Source of the DNA: Burkholderiales bacterium
GTDB taxonomy: Bacteria; Pseudomonadota; Gammaproteobacteria; Burkholderiales; Usitatibacteraceae
DNA length: 11,877 nucleotides
Reading direction: 5' to 3'
NCBI GenBank assembly: GCA_025936275.1
Contig: JAICTR010000036.1
Span: 1 to 11,877 of the forward strand
Part shown: piece by piece, positions 1-6,228 of the stretch
Layout of the letters: each line of letters begins with the position of its first letter
Numbering within the stretch: position 1 is the first letter of the stretch
Program-made: the position numbers and the translations under genes
Notes under the pieces: model-generated
The model's input: only the letters and a program-made list of their open reading frames with translations
Databases searched by the model: none
What the model was told of the DNA's origin: nothing

Positions 1-300
1 GCGTGCGCGGTCGAAGAGGCTGTCCTTCGAGGAGAGCATGATCACCGGCGTCGCCCGGTGCTTGCCGCTTTTCTTGATGAGCGCGCAGGTCTGGTAGCCA
101 TCGAGGCGCGGCATCATGATGTCGACGAAGATGAGGTCGGGCTGGTGGTCCGCGATCTTCGCCAGCGCATCGAACCCGTTCTCGGCGAGGATCACCTGGC
201 AGCCGGCCTGCATGAGGAAGATCTCCGCGCTCCGCCGGATGGTGTTGCTGTCGTCGATCACCATCACGCGCACGCCCGTGAGGTTCTTGGAGTCCGCCAC
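1..300 (-). CDS. pilG: Type IV pilus twitching-motility response regulator PilG (N-terminal 100 codons, cut by window edge)
   Basis: This is a single-domain CheY-like receiver that, in known PilG systems, is phosphorylated by the Pil-Chp chemosensory kinase and controls pilus extension. The visible part has the acidic pocket D16-D17 in VMVIDDSNTIRR, the phospho-acceptor D60 in FVDIMMPRLDGYQTC, and the switch serine S90 in VIMLSSKD. The conserved lysine near residue 110 lies beyond the window. FVDIMMPRLDG, YQTCALIK and VIMLSSKD match PilG much better than generic CheY or PilH. I chose the GTG at 300 because GAGGAAA (309-303) sits just upstream and the N-terminal length fits PilG. An in-frame stop at 433-435 limits any extension, though two upstream GTG codons remain possible. 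Downstream genes, probably other pil-chp genes, are off the window. The family call is secure. Confidence 0.9.
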   Translation of the reverse strand, partial: MADSKNLTGVRVMVIDDSNTIRRSAEIFLMQAGCQVILAENGFDALAKIADHQPDLIFVDIMMPRLDGYQTCALIKKSGKHRATPVIMLSSKDSLFDRAR

Positions 301-372
301 GCTTTCCTCGTGTCTCTTGCCGCGCCGCGAGCGCGCCGCCGCCCCCGGAAGAAGGTGCGGACAGTGCACGCC

Positions 373-407
373 GCGCGGCACCGGCGCGATGCGCCGGGAC
401 GCCGCGC
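373..407. other. Strong GC-rich two-part hairpin upstream of pilG
   Basis: The outer arms GCGCGGC (373-379) and GCCGCGC (401-407) pair, and the inner arms CCGGCGC (381-387) and GCGCCGG (391-397) pair around a GAT loop. That gives 14 GC-dominated base pairs interrupted only by a 1-by-3 internal loop. No T-run follows on either strand, so it is not a standard intrinsic terminator. It would lie in the pilG 5' leader if transcription starts upstream. No protein gene is supported in 301-522. Confidence 0.55.
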
Positions 408-429
408 GAAGCGCGTCCAGTCGATGCTC

Positions 430-458
430 AGGTTATCCTTTTTGTCCAGCCGAAACAA
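430..458 (-). promoter_or_regulatory. Weak candidate promoter for pilG
   Basis: On the minus strand TTGTTT (458-453) and TAACCT (435-430) are separated by 17 bases, in the only AT-richer part of the rubredoxin-pilG gap. The -10 matches the sigma-70 consensus poorly. It would give a leader of roughly 120 bases that contains the hairpin at 373-407. This is an inference only. Confidence 0.2.
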
Positions 459-484
459 CCATTAATCCGCCTCTCTTGAAGCCG

Positions 485-501
485 TTTCCGAAGTTCGGAA
501 A
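485..501. promoter_or_regulatory. 17-bp perfect palindrome, candidate operator
   Basis: TTTCCGAAGTTCGGAAA is a perfect inverted repeat: 8-base arms around one central base. It lies between the rubredoxin stop and pilG, about 27 bases upstream of the weak pilG -35 candidate. The one-base centre and the lack of a following T-run favour a dimeric regulator's binding site over a terminator. I do not recognise the regulator. Confidence 0.45.
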
Positions 502-522
502 GTGGCCCCGCGGGCGGGCTCC

Positions 523-720
523 CTACAACTCGACCATCTCGAAATCTTCCTTGCGCGCGCCGCATTCGGGGCAGCACCAGCCGGCCGGAATGTCCTCCCA
601 GCGGGTGCCCGGCGCGATGCCGTCCTCCGGCCATCCCTCCGCTTCGTCGTAGATGAAGCCGCAGGCGAGGCAACGCCAGGTCTTCAAGGGCACGGCAGCC
701 GGGACAGCGGCGGAAGGCAT
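523..720 (-). CDS. Rubredoxin
   Basis: This is a small one-iron electron carrier. Four cysteines bind the iron: C17-x2-C20 in WRCLACGFIYDEAEG and C50-x2-C53 in WCCPECGARKEDFEMVEL, with the usual GIAPGTRWEDIPAGW between them. C49 is an extra cysteine beside the ligand C50. From the ATG at 720 the product is 65 residues. The extra alanine- and proline-rich N-terminus is not typical: most rubredoxins begin just before the K-x-W-x-C segment. A TTG at 687 would give the usual 54 residues, so the start is uncertain, and neither start has a clear ribosome site. The gene lies upstream of pilG on the same strand and is divergent from thiD. The electron partners cannot be told from the window. Confidence 0.92.
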   Translation of the reverse strand: MPSAAVPAAVPLKTWRCLACGFIYDEAEGWPEDGIAPGTRWEDIPAGWCCPECGARKEDFEMVEL

Positions 721-776
721 AGGCGAACGCGGGGTCGGTTGAGTAGAATGCGCAAGACGCGCGCGCTCCCTGCAGC

Positions 777-806
777 ATCGTATTCAGCCCCGGTTGGCGC
801 GCGCAA
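777..806 (-). promoter_or_regulatory. Candidate rubredoxin promoter
   Basis: In the 136-base divergent rubredoxin-thiD gap, the minus strand reads TTGCGC (806-801), 18 bases, then TACGAT (782-777). The -10 matches TATAAT at four of six positions and the -35 at three of six. On the plus strand the only -10-like hexamer for thiD is TGTAAT (825-830), which has no matching -35. Both assignments are weak. Confidence 0.3.
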
Positions 807-856
807 CGCAGGCCGGGTTTCAAGTGTAATCCCACCGCCGCGCGCCCCGCGCCCGC

Positions 857-1687
857 ATGAACGAACCCGCCGCCTCGCTTCCCGCCGTGCTCACGTTCGC
901 CGCCTCCGATCCCACGGGCGGCGCCGGATTGCAGGCCGACGTCCTCGCGCTCGCCAGCATGGGATGCCATCCGCTCTCGGTCGTCACCGCGCTCACGGTG
1001 CAGGACACGGCGGGCGTCGAATCCTTTCTCGCCATCGATCCGGACTGGGTGGCCGACCAGGCGCGCTGCATCCTCGAGGACATGCCGGTGGCCGCCTTCA
1101 AGATGGGAATGCTCGGTTCTACCGAAATCGTGACCATCGTGGCAGAGGTCGTTTCGGACTATCCCGACGTGCCGCTGGTCCTGGACCCGGTGTTCGCCTC
1201 GGGGCGCGGCGACGAGTTCGCGAACGAGGACATGGTCGCCGCGATCCGCGAGCTGCTCGTGCCGCAGAGCACCGTGGTGACGCCGAACATCGCGGAGCTG
1301 CGCCGCCTCGCGCGCGAGGACGAGGACGACCACGCCGGGCTCGCCGAATGCGCCCAGGCGTTGCTCGACAGCGGTTGCGAGTACGTGCTCGTCACCGGAA
1401 CGCACGACGCGACGACCGACGTCGTGAACACGCTCTACCAACGGGGCGGCGTGGTGCGCTCGGACACGTGGCCGCGGCTCCCGGGCAGCTACCACGGATC
1501 GGGCTGCACGCTCGCCTCCGCCCTCGCCGCGAACCTGGCCCGCGGGCTGGAGATCGGCGAGGCGGCGTTCGAGGCGCAGGACTACACGTGGCATGCCCTC
1601 TCGCACGCGTTCCGTCCGGGCATGGGCCAGTACCTGCCGGACCGCATGTTCTGGGCGCGCGAGGGCGAAGGCGGCGATGGGAAGTGA
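857..1687 (+). CDS. thiD: Hydroxymethylpyrimidine/phosphomethylpyrimidine kinase ThiD
   Basis: A ribokinase-fold kinase that phosphorylates hydroxymethylpyrimidine and then its monophosphate, giving the pyrimidine diphosphate that ThiE joins to the thiazole in thiamine synthesis. The N-terminal substrate loop SDPTGGAGLQAD lies at residues 17-28, KMGML at 82-86, the DPV motif at 110-112 and TPNIAE at 142-147. The anion-hole and catalytic motif is HGSGCTLASALA from 213, with C217 in the usual GTGC position. Its 276 residues fit the family. The ATG at 857 has no obvious Shine-Dalgarno, but the SDPTGGAG loop lies at the expected distance from it. It opens the thiD-thiE-hemL-GGDEF cluster, and its last 11 bases overlap thiE, which suggests coupled translation. 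Confidence 0.95.
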   Translation: MNEPAASLPAVLTFAASDPTGGAGLQADVLALASMGCHPLSVVTALTVQDTAGVESFLAIDPDWVADQARCILEDMPVAAFKMGMLGSTEIVTIVAEVVSDYPDVPLVLDPVFASGRGDEFANEDMVAAIRELLVPQSTVVTPNIAELRRLAREDEDDHAGLAECAQALLDSGCEYVLVTGTHDATTDVVNTLYQRGGVVRSDTWPRLPGSYHGSGCTLASALAANLARGLEIGEAAFEAQDYTWHALSHAFRPGMGQYLPDRMFWAREGEGGDGK

Positions 1688-2348
1688 GCACGCGGTGTTG
1701 CGCGGCCTCTATGCCATCACGCCCGAAATGTCCGATACCGCGCGGCTCGTGGCGCAGGCGCGCCTCGCCCTCGAAGGCGGCGCGCGGCTGCTGCAATATC
1801 GCGCGAAGGGCCTGGAGCGCGCGCTCGCCCTCGAGCAGGCGACGCGACTGCGCGTCGAATGCACGGCGCACGGCGCGATCTTCATCGTGAACGATTCGCT
1901 GGAGCTTGCGCGCGCGGCGGATGCCGACGGCGTGCATCTCGGGCGCGACGACCTGGGGGCGGCGCAAGCGCGCGCCGCGTGGCCTAAGGGGCTGATCGGC
2001 GTCTCGTGCTACGCCGATCCCGCACGTGCCCGGCAAGCGGCCGCCGAGGGCGCCGACTACGTGGCGATCGGCAGCGTGTTCGCCTCGCCCACCAAGCGCT
2101 CGGCGTCGCGCGCGCCGCTCGCCGCGATCGCGCAGGCGAAGGCGCTCGCGCGCACTCCGGTCGCCGCGATCGGCGGGATCACGCCGGCGAACGCGCGTGC
2201 GGCCGTGGATGCGGGCGCCGACATGCTGGCCGTGATCTCGTCGCTCTTCGATGCGCCCGACGTCCGCGCGGCGGCGCGCTCGCTCGCACGCTGGTACGAC
2301 GCAACGGAGGCTGCACACGATGCACGAGCGAAGCCGCGAGCTGTTTGA
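1677..2348 (+). CDS. thiE: Thiamine-phosphate synthase ThiE
   Basis: A TIM-barrel enzyme that condenses hydroxymethylpyrimidine diphosphate with thiazole phosphate to thiamine monophosphate, the step after ThiD. Family motifs run in order: YAITPE near the N-terminus, QYRAK (40-44; QLREK in many homologues), ND (72-73), DGVHLGRDDL (84-93), YVAIGSVFASPTK (128-140) and AAIGGITPANA (163-173). I chose the ATG at 1677, giving 223 residues, because GAAGG (1667-1671) lies 5 bases upstream and the product then begins shortly before the first barrel strand. A longer in-frame start at 1593 would add a residue run coded inside thiD with no family resemblance. It overlaps thiD by 11 bases and hemL by 29 bases. 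Confidence 0.94.
   Translation: MGSEHAVLRGLYAITPEMSDTARLVAQARLALEGGARLLQYRAKGLERALALEQATRLRVECTAHGAIFIVNDSLELARAADADGVHLGRDDLGAAQARAAWPKGLIGVSCYADPARARQAAAEGADYVAIGSVFASPTKRSASRAPLAAIAQAKALARTPVAAIGGITPANARAAVDAGADMLAVISSLFDAPDVRAAARSLARWYDATEAAHDARAKPRAV
2306..2310 (+). promoter_or_regulatory. Ribosome binding site that fixes the hemL start
   Basis: GGAGG lies 9 bases before the ATG at 2320, inside the thiE coding sequence. It supports that start over the upstream in-frame ATG at 2251, which would add 23 arginine-rich residues unlike the family. Confidence 0.7.
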
Positions 2349-3609
2349 GCGCTCGCGCCGGCTGATTCCCGGCGGCGTGAACTCGCCGGTGCGCGCCTTC
2401 GGCGGGGTGGGCGGCACGCCGCTCTTCCTGCGCGAAGGGCGCGGCGCGCGGGTCGTGGACGAGGACGGGCGCGAATACGTCGACTACGTCGGCTCGTGGG
2501 GCCCGCTCATCCTCGGCCACTCGCATCCCGCGGTGCTCGACGCCGTGCGCGAGACCGCCGCGCGCGGGCTTTCGTTCGGCGCCCCGACGCGGCTCGAGCT
2601 GGAGATGGCGGAGCTCCTCACCTCCACGCTGCCGTCGCTCGAGGAAGTGCGCCTGGTGAGCTCGGGCACCGAGGCGGTCATGAGCGCGCTGCGGCTCGCG
2701 CGCGGCCATACCGGGCGCGCGGTGATCGTGAAGTTCGAAGGCTGCTACCACGGGCACAGCGATTTCCTGCTGGTGAAGGCGGGCTCGGGCGCGCTCACCT
2801 TCGGCAACCCGACCTCGGCCGGCGTCCCGCCGGAGCTCACGGCGCACACGCTGGTCCTCGACTACAACGATCCGCAGAAGGTCGAGGACGCCTTCGCGCG
2901 CTTCGGCCCGCGGATCGCCGCCGTGGTGCTGGAGCCGGTGGCCGGGAACATGAACTTCGTGCGCCCCTCGCTGGAATTCCTGCAGGTGTTGCGCCGCTCT
3001 TGCACCGCGCACGGCGCGCTGCTCGTCTTCGACGAGGTGATGACGGGCTTTCGCGTCGGCCCGCAAGGCGCGCAGGGCCTCTTCGGCATCCGGCCCGACC
3101 TCACGACGCTCGGCAAGGTGATCGGCGGCGGACTGCCGGTGGGCGCGTTCGGCGGTCGGCGCGACATCATGGAGCGCCTCGCGCCCGTGGGCCCGGTCTA
3201 CCAGGCGGGCACGCTCTCCGGAAATCCGGTCGCCGTGAGCGCCGGCCTGGCGACGCTCAAGGAAGTGCTGAAGCCGGGCTTCTTCGCGCGCCTCTCGGCG
3301 AGGACCGACGCGCTCGTCGTGGGACTGCGGCGTGAGGCGCAGGCCGCGGGCGTGCCGTTCAGCGCCGCCTCGCTGGGCGGCATGTTCGGGCTCTTCTTCC
3401 GCGACGCGCCGCCCGCTACCTTCGGCGAGGTCATGGCTTGCGACCGCGAAGCGTTCGCGCGCTTCTTCCACGCGATGCTCGGCGGCGGCGTGTATCTCGC
3501 GCCCAGCGCATACGAGGCGGGCTTCGTGTCCGCGGCCCATGGCGAGGCGGAGCTCGAGGCGACCTTCGCCACGGCGCGCGCCGCCTTCGCGGGGCTTCGC
3601 GGCGCGTGA
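2320..3609 (+). CDS. hemL: Glutamate-1-semialdehyde 2,1-aminomutase HemL
   Basis: A cytosolic PLP enzyme that converts glutamate-1-semialdehyde to 5-aminolevulinate, the first committed tetrapyrrole precursor in the C5 pathway. The PLP-binding lysine is K266 in TTLGKVIGGGLPVGAFGG. SSGTEA (114-119) and FDEVMTGFR from 237 are the cofactor phosphate and pyridine-ring contacts of class III aminotransferases, and the N-terminal IPGGVNSPVRAF is characteristic of HemL. The 429 residues match the family length. The start at 2320 is set by GGAGG at 2306-2310. The gene overlaps the end of thiE by 29 bases, and its TGA overlaps the GTG of the GGDEF gene. HemB, which uses its product, is encoded about 2.7 kb downstream in a separate unit. 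Confidence 0.96.
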   Translation: MHERSRELFERSRRLIPGGVNSPVRAFGGVGGTPLFLREGRGARVVDEDGREYVDYVGSWGPLILGHSHPAVLDAVRETAARGLSFGAPTRLELEMAELLTSTLPSLEEVRLVSSGTEAVMSALRLARGHTGRAVIVKFEGCYHGHSDFLLVKAGSGALTFGNPTSAGVPPELTAHTLVLDYNDPQKVEDAFARFGPRIAAVVLEPVAGNMNFVRPSLEFLQVLRRSCTAHGALLVFDEVMTGFRVGPQGAQGLFGIRPDLTTLGKVIGGGLPVGAFGGRRDIMERLAPVGPVYQAGTLSGNPVAVSAGLATLKEVLKPGFFARLSARTDALVVGLRREAQAAGVPFSAASLGGMFGLFFRDAPPATFGEVMACDREAFARFFHAMLGGGVYLAPSAYEAGFVSAAHGEAELEATFATARAAFAGLRGA

Positions 3610-4796
3610 GGATCGCGGCCCTCCCGTCCGCCGAACGGCTCGCGGCGATCGGGCTCGCGATCGCCGCCGCCACCATCCTCATCCTCGCCTTCCTCGTCGT
3701 CTCGGACCTCACGCGCGAGGCGGACCTGCACCGCGAGGTGATCGCCGTGCAGCAGGAGCAGGACACGCTCGAGGCGCTGCGCGTGCGGCTGAACGGGCTG
3801 GTCGCCTCCGCGCGCCTTGCCGCGGCGACCGGCGACCCGGAAACCTTCCGCGCCATCGAGCGCGAATCGGCCGCGATCGACCAGCGACTCGATGCGTTGC
3901 GAACCGGCGAGGAGACGTTGCCCTCGAGCATCCAGGCCCTGGTGGGAGACGCGCGGCTTCTCACGGTGCACGCCCGCTCGATCGAGCCGGCGCGCGACAA
4001 GGGCGTGGCGGACGCCGCGGCGGCGATCGGCGCGATGGAGCGCGTCGCGAGCGCCGCGCGCGTCGCGCTCGACCGCTCGCTCGAGGAGCTCACCGGGCGC
4101 GTGAACGACCGCAGCCTCGCGCGCATCCGCGTCGGCGAAAGCCTGCGGCGCTATGTCGCGTGGTTCGTGGCGGGCTCGGTCGCCGCGCTCGCCGGGCTCT
4201 TCGTCGGGTTCCGCGGCGCGCAACGACGCGAGCGCGCGGCGCTCGAGCGCATCGAGTGGCTGGCCCATTTCGATTCCATCACGGCGCTCCCGAACCGCGC
4301 GCTGCTCTCGGACCGGCTGGCGCAGGAAGTGGCGCGATCACGGCGCGACGCGGCGTCCTTCGCGGTGCTGCTCTTCGACCTCGACGGCTTCAAGGAAGTG
4401 AACGATACGTGGGGACACGCCGCGGGGGATTCGGTGCTGGCGCTCGTGGCCGAGCGCGCCCGCGCCGGCATGCGCGCCTCCGACACCATGGGCCGCCTCG
4501 GCGGCGACGAGTTCATGGCGATCCTTCCGCAAACCGCACTCGAAGGCGCGGTGGCCGTGGCGGAGAAGCTGCGCCAGTCGCTGAGCGAGCCCTACGCGCT
4601 GCCGCAAGCGATCGCGCGGGTCGGCGTGAGCCTGGGGGTCGCGATGTTTCCCGACCATGGCGACGAGCCGGATGCGCTGCTCACGGCCGCGGACAGTGCG
4701 CTCTACGAAGCGAAACGGCAGGGGAAAGGCCGGGTTGTCGCGGCCCGAGACGTGCCGCAACGCGTGAAGCCGCGCCAGGAAAACGTGCCCGGCTGA
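3606..4796 (+). CDS. Membrane-anchored GGDEF diguanylate cyclase
   Basis: Predicted to make cyclic di-GMP from two GTP. It has one transmembrane helix at about residues 12-32, a mostly helical, alanine- and arginine-rich periplasmic region to about 183, a second helix at about 184-202, a short linker, then a GGDEF domain. Domain marks are DSITALPNR (223-231), FDLDGFKEVND (257-267) with the metal-binding aspartates, and the intact signature GGDEF at 299-303. RASD at 290-293, five residues ahead of GGDEF, fits the product-inhibition I-site (RxxD). I see no HAMP, PAS or EAL domain, and the sensor is unnamed. The GTG at 3606 overlaps the hemL stop (GTGA), puts the first helix near the N-terminus and gives 396 residues. 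An ATG at 3438 would add residues coded out of frame inside hemL. Its signal is unknown. Confidence 0.88.
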   Translation: MRIAALPSAERLAAIGLAIAAATILILAFLVVSDLTREADLHREVIAVQQEQDTLEALRVRLNGLVASARLAAATGDPETFRAIERESAAIDQRLDALRTGEETLPSSIQALVGDARLLTVHARSIEPARDKGVADAAAAIGAMERVASAARVALDRSLEELTGRVNDRSLARIRVGESLRRYVAWFVAGSVAALAGLFVGFRGAQRRERAALERIEWLAHFDSITALPNRALLSDRLAQEVARSRRDAASFAVLLFDLDGFKEVNDTWGHAAGDSVLALVAERARAGMRASDTMGRLGGDEFMAILPQTALEGAVAVAEKLRQSLSEPYALPQAIARVGVSLGVAMFPDHGDEPDALLTAADSALYEAKRQGKGRVVAARDVPQRVKPRQENVPG

Positions 4797-4799
4797 CGC

Positions 4800-5417
4800 T
4801 CAGCGCAGGCCCGAGATGTACTCGGCGAGCGCCTTCATGTCGTTCTCGGAAAGCTTCGATGCGATTGGGCCCATCACCGGGTTGGGGCGCGCGCCGGTGG
4901 CGAACGCCTTGAGCCATCCGAGGCTGAGATCCGCGTACTGTCCCGCGAGGCGCGGAAACTGAGACGGGATGCCGGCACCGGCCGCGCCGTGGCATCCCGC
5001 GCAGGCCGGCACGTCGATTCCCGCAATGCCGCCGCGCCAGATCTGCTGTCCGCGTTCGGCGAGCGCCTTGTCGTGCGCGAAGTGCGCGGCCGGCTTGCGC
5101 GAGTCGAACCACGCGGCGACGTTGCGCATGTCCTCCGGCGAAAGCGCGGCCGCCATGCCCTGCATCACCGGGCTCGGGCGCGCACCGGACTTGAACGCCA
5201 TCAACTGGGTGACGATGTAATCGGCATGCTGGCCGGCGAGGACCGGAAATGTCGGCGCGGCGCTGTTGCCATCGGCACCGTGGCATGCGGCGCAGACCGA
5301 TGAGGCGATCTGCCGTCCGCGCGCGAGATCCGGCTTCGCGCTGTCGCCTTCGGTCGCATTTGCGAGGCTTGCGTAGACTAGCAGCATGACTCCGGCAAGA
5401 CCCGTGAAAGCGCGCAT
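4800..5417 (-). CDS. Diheme cytochrome c4
   Basis: A periplasmic electron carrier with two class I c-type heme domains, typically feeding cytochrome c oxidases. The N-terminus MRAFTGLAGVMLLVYASLANA is a signal peptide with an A-x-A type cleavage site. Two CxxCH heme sites follow, CAACH (42-46) and CAGCH (139-143). Each is followed by the c4 repeat pattern FPxLAGQ, then SGARPSPVM or TGARPNPVM, and LS-x-(E/N)-DM. The axial methionines are probably M85 or M88 and M182. I chose the ATG at 5417 because it starts exactly at the signal peptide and GAGG (5428-5425) lies 7 bases upstream. An ATG at 5702 would add 95 residues read antisense to engB. The product is 205 residues. It is divergent from engB, and its stop lies 3 bases from that of the GGDEF gene. 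Confidence 0.95.
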   Translation of the reverse strand: MRAFTGLAGVMLLVYASLANATEGDSAKPDLARGRQIASSVCAACHGADGNSAAPTFPVLAGQHADYIVTQLMAFKSGARPSPVMQGMAAALSPEDMRNVAAWFDSRKPAAHFAHDKALAERGQQIWRGGIAGIDVPACAGCHGAAGAGIPSQFPRLAGQYADLSLGWLKAFATGARPNPVMGPIASKLSENDMKALAEYISGLR

Positions 5418-5473
5418 CGAAAGACCTCGTGAAGGAAGGGCGGAAGGCGGAAAACGCAGAGGGAAGCCCGAGG

Positions 5474-5479
5474 ATTTTA
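5474..5479 (-). promoter_or_regulatory. Candidate -10 element for the cytochrome c4 gene
   Basis: TAAAAT on the minus strand (5479-5474) matches TATAAT at five of six positions. It lies 56 bases upstream of the cytochrome ATG, in the 106-base gap to engB. No convincing -35 is seen 16-18 bases upstream. Confidence 0.35.
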
Positions 5480-5523
5480 CCGTAGCCCGCGTCCCTCGCG
5501 CCACGCGGCATCCCGGGGCGGCC

Positions 5524-6147
5524 GTGTTGCGGCTCGAGGATGCGGTCTTCACGACCTCGGTGCACGACCCGGCGCAGCTCCCGCCGCCGGCCGCGCCCGA
5601 GATCGCATTCGCCGGGCGGTCGAACGCCGGCAAGTCGAGCGCCATCAACGCGCTCGCCGGCCGCCGCCGCCTCGCCTTCGTGAGCAAGACGCCGGGCCGC
5701 ACTCAGCTCATCAACTTCTTCGCGCTCGGCGCGCACGCATTCCTCGTGGACCTGCCCGGATATGGCTACGCCGGCGTCCCCGCCGAAGTCCGCCAGCACT
5801 GGCAGCACCTGGTGGGCACCTATGTCGCGAGCCGTCCATCGCTCGCCGGTGTAGTGGTGGTGATGGACGTGCGCCATCCGCTCACCCCGCTCGACCTCAC
5901 GCTGCTCGAGTGGCTGCGCGCGGCCGCGAGGCCGGCGCACGTGCTGCTCACCAAATCGGACAAGCTCTCCAGGCAGGCGGCGCGCGCGACCCTCGAGCGC
6001 GTCCGGACGCAGCTATCGAGGCTGCATCCGCAGGCGTCGGTCCAGCTTTTCTCGAGCCTCAAGCGCGAGGGCATCGACGAGGCGGCGCAGCGCCTGGGCA
6101 TGCTCGTCGCGGCCGGAAAAAACAAAGCCCCGGCTAAAGGGGAGTAA
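5524..6147 (+). CDS. engB: Ribosome-assembly GTPase EngB (YihA/YsxC)
   Basis: A TRAFAC-class GTPase needed for late large-subunit assembly. All G motifs are present: G1 GRSNAGKSS (31-39), G2 within SKTPGRTQ (54-61), G3 DLPGYGY (76-82), G4 TKSDK (143-147) and G5 SSLK (177-180). I prefer the GTG at 5524: it puts G1 at residue 31, the same as in E. coli EngB, and gives 207 residues. An ATG at 5386 lies inside the divergent cytochrome gene and adds a basic stretch not seen in the family. TTG at 5527 is an alternative. The ribosome site is weak. The last codons (AGKNKAPAKGE) carry a hairpin that works as a terminator for the opposite strand. No plus-strand terminator with a T-run is visible after the stop. 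Confidence 0.94.
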   Translation: MLRLEDAVFTTSVHDPAQLPPPAAPEIAFAGRSNAGKSSAINALAGRRRLAFVSKTPGRTQLINFFALGAHAFLVDLPGYGYAGVPAEVRQHWQHLVGTYVASRPSLAGVVVVMDVRHPLTPLDLTLLEWLRAAARPAHVLLTKSDKLSRQAARATLERVRTQLSRLHPQASVQLFSSLKREGIDEAAQRLGMLVAAGKNKAPAKGE

Positions 6148-6156
6148 AGCCGGGGC
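6117..6156 (-). terminator. Second (distal) intrinsic terminator on the minus strand
   Basis: On the minus strand GCCCCGGC (6156-6149) and GCCGGGGC (6134-6127) form a perfect 8-bp stem around a 14-base loop containing CUCCCC, followed by TTTGTTTTTT (6126-6117). It overlaps the last codons and stop of engB. Read on the plus strand the stem is followed by a C and an A-run, so it does not serve engB as a standard terminator. Confidence 0.8.
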
Positions 6157-6157
6157 C

Positions 6158-6183
6158 AAAAAAGCCTTAATTGGGATTAAGGC
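6158..6183 (-). terminator. First intrinsic terminator on the minus strand, 3' end of the predicted small RNA
   Basis: GCCTTAAT (6183-6176) and ATTAAGGC (6171-6164) form a perfect 8-bp stem with the loop CCCA, followed at once by six T (6163-6158). This is a textbook Rho-independent terminator on the minus strand. No minus-strand protein gene lies upstream of it for over 1 kb. Confidence 0.85.
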
Positions 6184-6222
6184 ACCCGCTCAGGGAGGAG
6201 AAGCGGGGAAGGAGTGACCCTT
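6158..6222 (-). ncRNA. Predicted ~65-nt C/U-rich regulatory small RNA, anti-Shine-Dalgarno type
   Basis: Transcription is predicted to start near 6222 from the sigma-E-like promoter at 6229-6258 and to stop at the terminator at 6158-6183. The RNA would open with AAGGGUCACUCCUUCCCC, then form a stem-loop with arms CCCGCU (6207-6202) and AGCGGG (6190-6185). Its 11-base loop UCUCCUCCCUG carries an anti-Shine-Dalgarno-like CUCCUCCC. The terminator hairpin and U-run, usable as an Hfq landing site, follow directly. The RNA converges on the 3' end of engB and diverges from hemB. In E. coli Spot 42 and in Pseudomonas the AlgT-dependent ErsA RNA sit in the matching place next to engB. From memory, Rfam also has a 'Betaproteobacteria toxic small RNA' family with an anti-Shine-Dalgarno motif, to which this may belong. 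Promoter, structure and terminators are seen; expression and function are inferred. Confidence 0.72.
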
Positions 6223-6228
6223 CACGCG

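Noticed and set aside
428..1606. A 392-codon minus-strand frame spanning rubredoxin and thiD
   Set aside because: It is antisense to thiD and in a different frame from rubredoxin. Its composition is of shadow type and it has no motifs.
5386..5523. Longer engB start at the ATG at 5386
   Set aside because: It begins inside the divergent cytochrome c4 gene and adds 46 basic residues absent from EngB. The GTG at 5524 puts the G1 motif exactly where family members have it.
6127..6183. The two hairpins as an engB terminator
   Set aside because: On the plus strand neither stem is followed by a T-run; the A-runs show they work on the minus strand.
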